DNA of 64,000 bases from JBBQWT01 sp038210375 (GTDB taxonomy: Bacteria > Acidobacteriota > Terriglobia > Terriglobales > Acidobacteriaceae), in NCBI GenBank assembly GCA_038210375.1, contig JBBQWT010000004.1:111036-175035 (forward strand). Direction: 5' to 3'. A model generated the notes under the pieces. It ran no database searches, had not been told where the DNA came from, and worked only from the letters and a program-made list of their open reading frames with translations. Made by a program: the position numbers and the translations under genes. Below, piece after piece: positions 18,522 through 27,034 of the stretch (position 1 is the stretch's first letter; each line of letters opens with the position of its first letter).

Positions 18522-19120
18522 CACATTACCTGCCTATTAGTACGAGATAAGACCCGTGCAAGTTCCGTTCTTCCGCGATTGATGCGAGATTTCACCGTTC
18601 CTGCCGGAATTCGAAGGGCGGCGGCTATGTCGTTATAGTCCATGTCCTGCAAATCGCGCAGGATCACGGCTTCGCGCAGCTCCGGTGAAAGTAGCTGCAG
18701 GGCCTGTTGCACCATGTGCTGGGTTTCCTGACGGGTGAACCGCTCGGCCGGTGAAAGCGCGGGATCCACCAGCTTTTCGCCGAGGGTGAGCGAATCTTCC
18801 GACGCTCCCAGTGGTGAATCGATGGAATCGGTCACCCGGTCCTGCTTGCTCTTGCGAAAGTGATCCACCAGCAGGTTGCGGGTCATGGTGGTGAGCCAGG
18901 TGGTAAAGGCGCCGCGCCCCACGTCATAGCTGTCGAGGGTGCGATAAATCTTGATGAAAACTTCCTGGGTGAGGTCTTCGGCGCTGTCTGGGGAACCGGT
19001 AAAGCGGTAGCATAAATTGTAGATACGGCGGCTGTGCAGGCGGACGAGCTGCGCCCATGCGTCGGCGTCTCCGCCCACACAGAGTTTTACGAGCGCGTTG
19101 GTGGCTGCATTATCCTGCAA
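18521..19120 (-). CDS. ECF RNA polymerase sigma factor (RpoE-like)
   Basis: A 199-residue extracytoplasmic-function sigma factor. Region 2 (about 20-95) contains NLCYRFTGS, AEDLTQEVF and FTTWLTTMTRN. Region 4 (about 135-190) carries a helix-turn-helix (MDYNDIAAALRIPAGTVKSR). It directs RNA polymerase to stress promoters and probably autoregulates this operon. The start codon is TTG 19120 with AGGGGA about 6 nt upstream; the nearby ATG is out of frame. It leads a five-gene leftward operon (sigma, anti-sigma, B-box protein, two LiaI/DUF4097-like proteins) with overlapping or closely spaced genes. Confidence 0.92.
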   Translation of the reverse strand: MQDNAATNALVKLCVGGDADAWAQLVRLHSRRIYNLCYRFTGSPDSAEDLTQEVFIKIYRTLDSYDVGRGAFTTWLTTMTRNLLVDHFRKSKQDRVTDSIDSPLGASEDSLTLGEKLVDPALSPAERFTRQETQHMVQQALQLLSPELREAVILRDLQDMDYNDIAAALRIPAGTVKSRINRGRTELARVLSRTNRQVM

Positions 19121-19173
19121 GCAAATCCCCTGGAGCGCGGCATCGATCCGGCGGCTGCCAGTCGAAGGCAGTT

Positions 19174-19197
19174 ACGACAGGTGGGCCGTGGAAGTTC
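19174..19197 (-). promoter_or_regulatory. Candidate ECF-type autoregulatory promoter
   Basis: On the minus strand, GAAC (19197-19194) is followed after 17 nt by CGTA (19177-19174). This resembles the GAAC/CGTC-type -35 and -10 elements of ECF sigma promoters. It lies about 54 nt before the sigma gene start. The motif is short and could be chance. Confidence 0.35.
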
Positions 19198-19333
19198 AAA
19201 TCAAAAAGGTTCGGCGAGAATCTCCCACCCCGAAAAGTCCGGCAATACCAAACGTCCCGGAACCAAGATTTTAGATGGGAACGCGAGGCCAGGGAAAGGG
19301 AGCCGGAAAACCGCGCAGCTGCGGGCGCTCCGC

Positions 19334-20590
19334 TTATTCGCTGGCAAAATATTCGAGGTTTCGCACCGGATTCTCGAACAGCGAATAATCGCGGGTGACC
19401 ACGGTGATGCCGGTGTCGGTCACAAAGTATCGCTGCCGGTCAGCTTCGGGTTCAAACCCGATGACGCTGCCTTCGGGGATTTGCACGTCGCGATCGACGA
19501 TGACCTTTTTCAGCCGGCAATGGCGCCCGATATCCACATGGGAAAAAATAATGCTGTGGGTGACATCGGAGTAGGAATTGACGCGCACGTCGGGCGAGAG
19601 CACGCAATTACGCACCGTGGACCCGGAGATGATGCAACCGGCGGAAACGATGGAGTCGGTGGCGATGCCGGTGCGGCCGGCTTCATTGAAAACGAACTTG
19701 GCCGGCGGATACTGTCTCTGCAGCGTGCGTATGGGCCAGGCCTTGTCGTAAAGGTTGAAAACCGGGGAGACGGAGACGATATCCATGTTGGCGTCGTAGT
19801 AGGCCTCCAGGGTGCCCACATCCCGCCAATACTGCGCTTCTTTTTTGTTCTCATCGATGAAGTGGTAGGAATAAACCCGGGCGTCGTTGAGCAGCTTGGG
19901 CAGAATGTCGTGGCCGAAGTCGTGAGTGGAATCGGGATCGTCGGCGTCTTTCAGCAGCTCGCGCAGCAGCACGTCGGTATTGAACAGGTACACGCCCATG
20001 GAGCCTGAAACCATCTCGGCGTTATGCGGCGAGCGGAAGGCTGTTTGCTCCGGCTTCTCTTCAAAGCCCACGATGCGGCCCTGGGAATCAACGTCCACCA
20101 CGCCGAAACGGCTGACCTCATCGGGCGCAATGAGGATGGTGGCCAGGGTCACCTCGGCGCCGGAATCGTTGTGCTGTTTCAGCATTAACGAGTAGTTCAT
20201 CTTGTAAATGTGGTCGCCGCTGAGAATCAGCACGTGTTTGGGCTGCTCGCTGCCGATGGAGTAGATGTTTTGATAGACGGCGTCGGCCGTGCCCTGGTAC
20301 CAGTTCTCGCTCACCCGCTTCATGGGGGGAAGCACTTCGATAAACTCGCCCAGATCGCGGGCCACGACGTTGCCCCAGCCTTCGCGGATGTGGCGATTGA
20401 GCGACAGCGCTTTGTACTGGGTGAGAATGTAAACTTTGCGCAGGTCGGAATTAACGCAATTGGAGAGGGTGATATCGATGATGCGATAGTTTCCGCCGAA
20501 AGTTACGGCAGGCTTGGCGCGGTCGCGGGTCAGGGGAAAAAGGCGCTCTCCTGCGCCCCCCGCCAGCAGGACTCCCAGGGTGTCCCTCAT
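19334..20590 (-). CDS. glgC: Glucose-1-phosphate adenylyltransferase
   Basis: Makes ADP-glucose from glucose-1-phosphate and ATP, the committed step of bacterial glycogen synthesis (cytosol). The 418 residues have the usual length. The N-terminal nucleotidyltransferase signature LAGGAGERLFPLT is followed by KPAVTFGGNYRIIDITLSN, the substrate-binding region GFEEKP, and the left-handed beta-helix C-domain that carries allosteric sites. Start ATG 20590. No glgA or glgB lies in the window. It is leftward and separated by 213 bp from the divergent sigma-factor operon start region, so it is probably a single-gene unit. Confidence 0.95.
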   Translation of the reverse strand: MRDTLGVLLAGGAGERLFPLTRDRAKPAVTFGGNYRIIDITLSNCVNSDLRKVYILTQYKALSLNRHIREGWGNVVARDLGEFIEVLPPMKRVSENWYQGTADAVYQNIYSIGSEQPKHVLILSGDHIYKMNYSLMLKQHNDSGAEVTLATILIAPDEVSRFGVVDVDSQGRIVGFEEKPEQTAFRSPHNAEMVSGSMGVYLFNTDVLLRELLKDADDPDSTHDFGHDILPKLLNDARVYSYHFIDENKKEAQYWRDVGTLEAYYDANMDIVSVSPVFNLYDKAWPIRTLQRQYPPAKFVFNEAGRTGIATDSIVSAGCIISGSTVRNCVLSPDVRVNSYSDVTHSIIFSHVDIGRHCRLKKVIVDRDVQIPEGSVIGFEPEADRQRYFVTDTGITVVTRDYSLFENPVRNLEYFASE

Positions 20591-20630
20591 AACTTTTCTT
20601 GCCTATCGGAACTGAGATACGACGGCGAGC

Positions 20631-20639
20631 ATGTTAACA
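20631..20639 (-). promoter_or_regulatory. Candidate extended -10 element of glgC
   Basis: The coding strand reads TGTTAACAT about 40 nt upstream of the glgC ATG, fitting an extended -10 (TG-N-TAACAT). Nearly the same motif precedes gcvT and the site-2 protease gene in the same orientation. No convincing -35 is seen. Confidence 0.3.
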
Positions 20640-20697
20640 CAGCGGAACGCCGGTCAGGTTTAGGGTGCGGCCGGGCCATGCCCCATATCTTCACCAG

Positions 20698-20973
20698 CTA
20701 GCCGACGCTGATATGAAGGGATTTCAGGAACTGCATGTCCCGGGGATCCTGGGTGAAATCGACATCATGGAATCCCGCTGAAACAATGGATTCTTCCTGG
20801 CCGGCGCCTTTTTCGACCGTAGTGAAGCCAGCGGTAACATCCACCACCAGGAAAATATCATAGCCTTCGGCGCGCATCTTGCCGGTCACCACCGAGATGG
20901 GTTCAGAGTCAGCCAGACAACCGTCAATCGCTTCACTGAGTTCTTGCATTAAACGATTCAGCCGCTGATCCAC
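20698..20973 (-). CDS. Hypothetical protein
   Basis: A 91-residue soluble protein I do not recognise. It begins with an amphipathic helical stretch (QRLNRLMQELSEAIDGCL) and continues with beta-rich sequence (GYDIFLVVDVTAGF). GTG 20973 is chosen because AGGGGG sits 6 nt upstream; a longer TTG-started frame reaches 21027. It has no membrane segment, no clear metal motif and no operon partner, being 107 bp from glgC and divergent from the next gene. A true gene is likely, given the good Shine-Dalgarno. Confidence 0.5.
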   Translation of the reverse strand: MDQRLNRLMQELSEAIDGCLADSEPISVVTGKMRAEGYDIFLVVDVTAGFTTVEKGAGQEESIVSAGFHDVDFTQDPRDMQFLKSLHISVG

Positions 20974-21229
20974 TTTGGCCCCCTGAAACGTGGTACCGCT
21001 ACAAGTGCAATGCGCCGTCGCCTGCAATGGGATGATGCTGGGGTGGGACTGCGTTGTCCTTGAAGGCCAAGATTCTGGTTAAAGTCCGGCGCCTGGTTCC
21101 GCCACTTATGCATACAGCCAAAGTATGCTTTGATGACCGAACATCGGCTTTCGCACGCTTATTCATCGTATCTCGGTCGACCGGCGCGGGACGGCAGGTT
21201 CAATCCTGTTAAACTTTTCTCTAAACCCT

Positions 21230-21589
21230 GTGTGGAATAAACCAGCCACCAAGTACGTCAGGGCCGTGGGCCGAATCGCCGGCCGATCGGCGGGCCGGAA
21301 CCGGTATGCCCGCGCCACCTGGTCGGGAGCGCGCACCACTCTGAAGGCTTACGGGCGCATCTTCCACACTCTTTTTCTGGAAGTCACCGGGGTCTTTTAT
21401 TTATTTTTTGCGCTGGTGGGTACGATCGCGGTGGTGCGCGAGTATCGCGCCTGGCATAGCGGAAGGTTCGGACCCGGCCGGCTCGTACTCGCCGCCGGTT
21501 TTGCCCTGATGTTTCTGTGGTTCGCGGTCACCTCATTTCGCCGCGCGCGCAAAAAGTTCATGGTCACCGGAAAACAACCGGCCTCTTAG
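21230..21589 (+). CDS. Small membrane protein, unknown
   Basis: A 119-residue protein with a basic, Arg-rich N-terminus (about 1-45). Two TM helices (FLEVTGVFYLFFALVGTIAVV and LVLAAGFALMFLWFAVTSF) and a basic tail follow. The start is GTG 21230, with no strong ribosome site. It lies 17 bp before the methylmalonyl-CoA mutase gene on the same strand and is probably co-transcribed with it. I recognise no family, and the function is unknown. Confidence 0.55.
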   Translation: MWNKPATKYVRAVGRIAGRSAGRNRYARATWSGARTTLKAYGRIFHTLFLEVTGVFYLFFALVGTIAVVREYRAWHSGRFGPGRLVLAAGFALMFLWFAVTSFRRARKKFMVTGKQPAS

Positions 21590-21606
21590 TATTCCCCAGG
21601 AGCTCG

Positions 21607-23247
21607 ATGCCTCTTCCTTCCAGCAACCCGCGCCAAAATCCAGGTGAAACGCAGCGCGGCGCTAAGCCCTCGAGCGCACCTTCGTCCTCGAATTCGCCAA
21701 AAGCGGTTTACACTCCATCCGATCTCGCCGGCGAATCCGCGACCGCCATCGGATTTCCCGGAGAATTCCCCTACACCCGCGGCGTCCAGCCCACCATGTA
21801 CCGCGGCCGCCTGTGGACAATGCGCCAGTATGCCGGCATGGGCGACGCTGAAGAATCCAACCGGCGCTATCAGTACCTTCTCAATCACGGAACCACCGGC
21901 CTTTCGGTGGCATTCGACCTGCCCACCCAGATGGGCATGGATTCCGACCATGCCATGGCGCTGGGCGAAGTGGGAAAAGTGGGAGTAGCCATCGATTCGA
22001 TTGAAGACATGGAACGGTTATTCGCGGGCATCAACCTGGAAAAAATTTCCACGTCGATGACAATCAATGCCACCGCATCCATCCTGCTGGCGCTCTATGT
22101 GGCCGTGGCTCGGCGCGCCCCCGGCAACGTCAACGTAAAACGCCTTTCGGGCACAGTGCAGAACGATGTGCTCAAGGAATACATCGCCCGCGGGACCTAC
22201 ATCTATCCGGTGCCGCATGCCATGCGGATCATCACCGACATGTTCGCTTATTGCGGCGAGCAGCTCCCGGAGTGGAACATGATCTCCATTTCGGGCTATC
22301 ACATGCGCGAAGCCGGCTGCACCGCGGTGCAGGAGGTGGCGTTCACCCTGGCCAATGCCGTGGCCTATGTGCAGGCCGCGGTGAGTGCGGGCCTGGAAGT
22401 CGATCACTTCGCTCCGCGACTCTCATTTTTTTTCAACGCGCACAACGATTTTCTGGAAGAAGTGGCGAAATTTCGGGCGGCGCGCCGCATGTGGGCTCAC
22501 ATTATGAAAGAGCAGTTTGGCGCGCGCCATCCCAAGTCGCTGATGTTGCGCTTCCATACCCAGACCGCGGGTTCGACCCTGACCGCGCAGCAGCCGGAAA
22601 TCAACATCGTGCGCACCGCGTTACAGGCGATGGCGGCGGTGTTGGGCGGGACCCAGTCATTGCACACCAACGGATTCGACGAAGCGCTGGCGCTGCCCAG
22701 TGAAGATGCGGCCCGCACCGCGTTGCGCTCGCAGCAGATCATCGCCTTCGAATCAGGGGTGACGCAGACCGTCGATCCCCTGGCGGGATCCTATTTTGTC
22801 GAGTCCCTCACCAATTCCATCGAGCAACAAGCGGCCGCGTACCTGGAGAAGATCGCGTCCCTCGGCGGGATGTTGCAAGCCATCGAGCGCGGGTTCGTGC
22901 AGCAGGAAATCCAGAACGCGGCCTACCGGTTCCAGCAATCGGTGGATAGCGGGGAACAGGTCGTGGTCGGGGTCAACCAGTTTCGCAGCGAAGAAGAAAA
23001 GCCGTTTTCCATACAGGAATCGGCGCCGGAGCTGGAACGCATGCAGGTGGAACGGTTGCAGGCATTGCGCGCGCGCCGGGACCTCGCCCGCCATGCAGCG
23101 GCGATCCAGTCGGTGGAAGATGCCGCCCGGTCTGGTGAAAATTTGATGCCGCGCATCATGAACGCGGTGGAGAGCTATGCCACCGTGGGAGAAATCTCCG
23201 ATGCCATGCGCAGGGTGTTCGGCGAATACCAGCAGGCGGTGTTTTAA
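21607..23247 (+). CDS. Methylmalonyl-CoA mutase, large (catalytic) subunit
   Basis: The substrate-binding TIM-barrel subunit of an adenosylcobalamin-dependent acyl-CoA mutase, 546 residues and without the C-terminal B12 domain. It should therefore pair with a separate small subunit that is not in this window. Family knowledge assigns substrate choice to Tyr89 and Arg207 of the Propionibacterium enzyme. The equivalents are both present here: Tyr75 in RQYAG and Arg195 in KEYIARGTY. Isobutyryl- and hydroxyisobutyryl-CoA mutases replace them, so methylmalonyl-CoA/succinyl-CoA interconversion is the best call. ATG 21607 has AGGAG 5 nt upstream; the longer frame from 21517 overlaps the upstream gene. 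Confidence 0.9.
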   Translation: MPLPSSNPRQNPGETQRGAKPSSAPSSSNSPKAVYTPSDLAGESATAIGFPGEFPYTRGVQPTMYRGRLWTMRQYAGMGDAEESNRRYQYLLNHGTTGLSVAFDLPTQMGMDSDHAMALGEVGKVGVAIDSIEDMERLFAGINLEKISTSMTINATASILLALYVAVARRAPGNVNVKRLSGTVQNDVLKEYIARGTYIYPVPHAMRIITDMFAYCGEQLPEWNMISISGYHMREAGCTAVQEVAFTLANAVAYVQAAVSAGLEVDHFAPRLSFFFNAHNDFLEEVAKFRAARRMWAHIMKEQFGARHPKSLMLRFHTQTAGSTLTAQQPEINIVRTALQAMAAVLGGTQSLHTNGFDEALALPSEDAARTALRSQQIIAFESGVTQTVDPLAGSYFVESLTNSIEQQAAAYLEKIASLGGMLQAIERGFVQQEIQNAAYRFQQSVDSGEQVVVGVNQFRSEEEKPFSIQESAPELERMQVERLQALRARRDLARHAAAIQSVEDAARSGENLMPRIMNAVESYATVGEISDAMRRVFGEYQQAVF

Positions 23248-23267
23248 GACGCGCGCGGAATAGAGCT

Positions 23268-23438
23268 TCAAGTCTCCGGCGCGTAATCGCAAGCCTCGCG
23301 GCATTCTTTGCAGTAGTAGACGCCGTCGGCGCAGAGCCTGACGTTGTTCAATCCGTAGCAAAGTCCGCAAAACTTATCGCACTTACACTTGTCCTCGGGT
23401 TGGAGACAGACGTAACAGAGAAATTTGCCGCGGGCCAT
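23268..23438 (-). CDS. 56-residue cysteine-rich protein
   Basis: A small protein with ten Cys in 56 residues, at 8, 11, 18, 20, 24, 27, 36, 43, 46 and 50. Several are arranged as CxxC pairs (CYVC, CGLC, CKEC), as in treble-clef or zinc-ribbon proteins. It starts MARGKFLCYVC and ends DYAPET. The regular spacing suggests one or two bound zinc ions. It is convergent with the mutase gene, 20 bp away. The ribosome site is weak (GCGAGG). I assign no function; rubredoxin- or ferredoxin-like roles are not supported by the spacing. Confidence 0.55.
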   Translation of the reverse strand: MARGKFLCYVCLQPEDKCKCDKFCGLCYGLNNVRLCADGVYYCKECREACDYAPET

Positions 23439-23512
23439 CCTCGCAATGTATCGCGATTCCAGCGATTAGTCACTACGCAAACCACCCGTCTTCCAGGTTT
23501 GACCCTAACCGG

Positions 23513-25060
23513 TTAACGCTGGTCTCCATAGGGCCTGATTCGCATGAACAGCACCACCCCGGTGGGATGCGCGCCATAGACGGGATCGAGAAACCGGGGA
23601 GCGTGATAGAGCGTCACCTGCGCTCCCAGGGCCGTGGCCAGGTGAGGAACCAGGTCGATGTCGTGATCATAACCGACCGACCAGGCCTGCACCCGGGCGA
23701 GAAATTTCTCCTGAAACCCAGGCGGCCGTACCTGTTCCCCCAGCAGCAACTCGTTAGTGCGGTCAACGTTTTCGACCCGTCCCCAGAGATAATTTCGGGT
23801 CTTGAACCGGACTGTGGATTCAGCGAGGTAACTGTTGAACGTTTCCTGGGATGAGGTCCGGTTGCGGCCCCACAAGATCGTGCTCGCCCAGTTGCCCTCA
23901 GCCAGCGGACGGTTATAGCTGATTGAAGATGTCATCCGCAGGATATCTTCGTTGGGATTGGTGGCTTCCGGGCTGGTCAGCCGGGTCACAGAAAATTGCC
24001 CGCTCCAGTTTTGCGCGGGATTGACGGTCAAGCGCGTGGCCCAGGAATCGATCTTGCCGGTGTCGAAATCCCAGCGGTGTTCATCGGGCTCGCGGCCGTG
24101 AAACCCGGAGCCTTCGAGGCGCACGCCGCGGTAAGTGAGGCCAACCGTCACCACATCGGCGGCGATGTGCGTGGAATCCTGCAGGTGGTGCCCCAGCACC
24201 GCCAGCGGATTTTCACTGGCGGAGCTGCGATGAGGGAATGCGGTGGGCCCGAAAGCGGGGTCGCCCGCGGGCGCGACATAAAACGATAGCAGTCCACGAT
24301 CGCCCAGCTTAACGTCGTAGAGCGCCGCCAGCTCCATCAAGAAGTCGTGGGGATGCTGGCCATCGACGATGGGCTTGCCGAAAGCGGTTTCCCCTATCTG
24401 GAAAAGCTCAGGGTAGCGCCGGCCGGTGACCGTGGCCGGTTCCAGGCTGAACATGCCGCGCACGGTAAGCGTACCCGGTCCCCATTGTCTCTGCGCCATC
24501 GGCATGAGCCAATTGCTGGCGAAAACCTTGTCGAATCCCCGGGGACCGCTTTGCTGAGTGGCATTGAGAAATCCGACGCCGTGAAACATCAGCGTCCAGC
24601 CGTGCTTCATGGTCATGAGCATGGGCACGGGAGTGGAATTGGGTTCGGTAGTGGTGCCGGACGTGCCGTGATTGACGATCTGCTCGACAAGGGTGTCGGC
24701 GTGCATGTCCATTTTCATGCCGCCCTGCATGCCCGGCATCGGATGATCCGTGCCCGACTTATCCATGCCCTGCATGTCAGAACTCCGACCGGGCTGAGTA
24801 GTTTGCGGCGGGGCCGTGGTTTCGGCGGGCTGGGCGCTGAAGGGCGCGGCGGCGCCCGGCGCCGGAGTCGGCGGCGAATCTCTGGTGGCCGGGGGCGGAG
24901 TTTTCGCCGGCATCTTCATGCCCGGCATCATCGGGGGCTGCGTGGAATCCTGCGCCGGTTCAAGCAGGTTGGCGTATTCCACCGGGCCTTGCGCCATGAC
25001 TGGTTGGCGGGCGATTAGACCCAGGAGCAGGAAAAGAGACAGAAGTCTTACCGTGCGCAT
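23513..25060 (-). CDS. Exported Met/His-rich outer-membrane-type protein, possibly copper-linked
   Basis: A 515-residue protein with a signal peptide (about 1-24, cut after MAQ). The Pro-rich N-terminal region has Met/His clusters (MMPGMKMP, MQGMDKSGTDHPMPGMQ, MKMDMHAD), like the copper-binding leader of CopB/PcoB. The remaining 370 residues are rich in alternating aromatic beta-strands, as in an outer-membrane barrel or porin-like protein. A highly conserved-looking block around GKPIVDGQHPHDFLMELA is present. Copper handling is inferred from the Met/His clusters only. The next leftward gene upstream (25190-25627) is a small exported protein, 129 bp away and probably in the same unit. Confidence 0.6.
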   Translation of the reverse strand: MRTVRLLSLFLLLGLIARQPVMAQGPVEYANLLEPAQDSTQPPMMPGMKMPAKTPPPATRDSPPTPAPGAAAPFSAQPAETTAPPQTTQPGRSSDMQGMDKSGTDHPMPGMQGGMKMDMHADTLVEQIVNHGTSGTTTEPNSTPVPMLMTMKHGWTLMFHGVGFLNATQQSGPRGFDKVFASNWLMPMAQRQWGPGTLTVRGMFSLEPATVTGRRYPELFQIGETAFGKPIVDGQHPHDFLMELAALYDVKLGDRGLLSFYVAPAGDPAFGPTAFPHRSSASENPLAVLGHHLQDSTHIAADVVTVGLTYRGVRLEGSGFHGREPDEHRWDFDTGKIDSWATRLTVNPAQNWSGQFSVTRLTSPEATNPNEDILRMTSSISYNRPLAEGNWASTILWGRNRTSSQETFNSYLAESTVRFKTRNYLWGRVENVDRTNELLLGEQVRPPGFQEKFLARVQAWSVGYDHDIDLVPHLATALGAQVTLYHAPRFLDPVYGAHPTGVVLFMRIRPYGDQR

Positions 25061-25189
25061 TAATCTTCCTCTTGATTGCCGCAGGGAGATTTTCCCTGAA
25101 CGAAAATCGGTTGGGTCAATACATGATGAATCGAAGCAGCGACGCGGATTACCTTCGCGTTCGATGATGGAAGCGAGAGGAAGAAAACT

Positions 25190-25627
25190 CTAGATACGCA
25201 AGGGAAGGTCGAGGTTTTCGCGCAGCAGGTCCAGCGGCAATGCCGCGGCAGGCAAAGTGGACCACGAAGCGGGAGCCACAAATTCCTCGACTGGCCGTTC
25301 CGGCAAATCCATCGAGGCGACGAATGGTACGGTAAGCGTCGTGGGAGAGAGCTTGGTTATTTTGGAATGCGAGGTGCGCTCGCACGGCTGCGGATTGGAT
25401 GGCAGTCTGTTACCCCGCGAAGGCACAACCCGGTGGGGCTGGCAGTGGGACATTGCTGAAGCGTGCACCACTGCGGGACTTGCCGGAGCAACGCTCGGCG
25501 TCATCACGGTATGAAACCCGGTGGCAGGCGGTACGGTTGACGCCAGGCAATCGGCGTCGCACCACGGGCCCATCAGGACCATGGCCACGAAAATCGCGAG
25601 GCAACTGCTTGTCAGGGTGCGAGTCAT
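25190..25627 (-). CDS. Small exported protein, unknown
   Basis: A 145-residue protein with an N-terminal hydrophobic segment (SCLAIFVAMVLMGPWC) typical of an export signal, then a Pro/Ser/Thr-rich, mostly disordered chain with a His/Cys motif (SHCQPH). ATG 25627; the preceding in-frame TTG is less likely. It lies upstream of the Met/His-rich outer-membrane-type gene in the same direction. Small exported proteins of this type often precede CopB-like genes in metal-resistance loci, so a metal role is possible but unproven. I recognise no family domain. Confidence 0.5.
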   Translation of the reverse strand: MTRTLTSSCLAIFVAMVLMGPWCDADCLASTVPPATGFHTVMTPSVAPASPAVVHASAMSHCQPHRVVPSRGNRLPSNPQPCERTSHSKITKLSPTTLTVPFVASMDLPERPVEEFVAPASWSTLPAAALPLDLLRENLDLPLRI

Positions 25628-25756
25628 CAACGGAGTTGGGTTAGATGCCGGCTAATGGTCGGGAGATTCCATACCTGGCTGGGGATACAAGAAGATTTTC
25701 CTCATGGATAATTTCCCGCGCGATTTTGCCTGCATGAACATCTGCCCGCCGAGTCG

Positions 25757-25786
25757 TTGACCCTTTTAAAAAGCGCGTGTTAACGT
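25757..25786 (+). promoter_or_regulatory. Candidate promoter of the glycine cleavage operon
   Basis: TTGACC (25757-25762) and TAACGT (25781-25786) are separated by 18 nt, with an upstream TG giving an extended -10. Transcription would start near 25793, about 45 nt before the likely gcvT start. No glycine riboswitch core is seen in the leader. Confidence 0.45.
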
Positions 25787-25836
25787 TGAATCATCGGCTT
25801 TTCTTACCAGCAAAACTGCCGCCCAGGACCTTATAT

Positions 25837-26997
25837 TTGTCTACTTCTCCCCCAACCCCGGCCCCCGCTCCTCTGCGCAAGACTGCGCTCAACCCCGTGC
25901 ACCGTCAGATGGGCGCAAAGATGGTTGATTTCGGGGGATGGGACATGCCGGTGGAGTATCCCTTGCATGGCGGTTTAATCAAAGAACATATGGCGGTGCG
26001 AACCGGGGTGGGCGTCTTCGACGTCAGCCACATGGGCGACATTCTCATCCGCGGCCCGCAGTCGCTCGAAGCCGTGCAGCACATCAGCATGAACGACGCT
26101 TCGCGGCTGGCCGTCGGGCAGGCGCATTACTCCGCGCTGCTTTATCCCGAAGGAACGTTCGTCGATGACGTGGTGGTGCACAAGCTCGGCCAGAACGACT
26201 ACCTGCTGGTCATCAACGCCGGCACCCGCGAAAAAGATTATGGCTGGGTGCGCAAGAACGTGCAGGGTTATCGCGGCCATGCCGATGATATCGGCGATTA
26301 CTACACCCAACTGGCGATCCAGGGCCCGCGCGCTGTCGACGTTCTGCGTAAGCTCACTGCCGTAAATCTCGACGTCATCAAGAATTACTGGTTCACCCAC
26401 GGCACGGTCTGCGGTTTGCCCAACGTCATGGTCGCGCGCACCGGCTATACCGGTGAAGATGGGTTTGAGATCTACGTGCCCTCCGACGCCAAAACCAGCG
26501 CCGACGTGTGGCAGCAGGTATTGGATGCGGGCAAGGAATTCGGCATTTTGCCGTGCGGGTTGGGAGCACGCAACACTTTGCGGCTGGAATCGAAGATGGC
26601 GCTTTACGGCCATGAGATTTCAGAATCAATCAACGTATGGGAAGCCGGGCTCGACCGCTTCTGCAAACTGGAAAAAGGCGAGTTCATCGGCTCCGCGGCC
26701 CTCAAAAAAGCGCAGCAGAGCGTCCCCACGCGCGCGCTGGTTGGCCTGGAAGTGATCGAGCGCGGCATTGCCCGCGACGGCTATAAGATCGTGGATGACG
26801 GCGGCGCCCAGATTGGCGACGTCACCAGCGGATCCTATTCTCCATTTCTCAAGAAAAGTATCGCGCTGGCATACGTGCCGCCCGCGCTGGCAAAACTTGA
26901 AACCGTGGTAAACGTAGAAATCCGCGAACAGAAGGTAAAAGCCAAGGTCGTACCCACTCCTTTTTATAAGAAGCCGGCAAAACCCAAAGCAGTCTGA
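25837..26997 (+). CDS. gcvT: Aminomethyltransferase, glycine cleavage T protein
   Basis: Transfers the aminomethyl carbon from the lipoyl arm of GcvH to tetrahydrofolate, releasing ammonia and 5,10-methylene-THF. The product (386 residues from TTG 25837) has the usual T-protein blocks: HRQMGAKMVDFGGWDMPVEY near the N-terminus, GVGVFDVSHMG (about 45-55), ARTGYTGEDGFEIY (about 205-218) and the GLGARNTLRLE block. The frame extends to GTG 25777, but family N-termini begin around LRKTALNPVH, and AGGA precedes TTG 25837. It is the first gene of a rightward operon with gcvH, gcvPA, gcvPB, an 86-residue unknown and a DUF2911 gene. Confidence 0.95.
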   Translation: MSTSPPTPAPAPLRKTALNPVHRQMGAKMVDFGGWDMPVEYPLHGGLIKEHMAVRTGVGVFDVSHMGDILIRGPQSLEAVQHISMNDASRLAVGQAHYSALLYPEGTFVDDVVVHKLGQNDYLLVINAGTREKDYGWVRKNVQGYRGHADDIGDYYTQLAIQGPRAVDVLRKLTAVNLDVIKNYWFTHGTVCGLPNVMVARTGYTGEDGFEIYVPSDAKTSADVWQQVLDAGKEFGILPCGLGARNTLRLESKMALYGHEISESINVWEAGLDRFCKLEKGEFIGSAALKKAQQSVPTRALVGLEVIERGIARDGYKIVDDGGAQIGDVTSGSYSPFLKKSIALAYVPPALAKLETVVNVEIREQKVKAKVVPTPFYKKPAKPKAV

Positions 26998-27034
26998 TCA
27001 TTGACTGATCTTTCTTCAGCGAGGAACCAACGCC

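Noticed and set aside
25631..25836. Glycine riboswitch upstream of gcvT
   Set aside because: I looked for the tandem aptamer core and found none; only promoter-like hexamers are visible.
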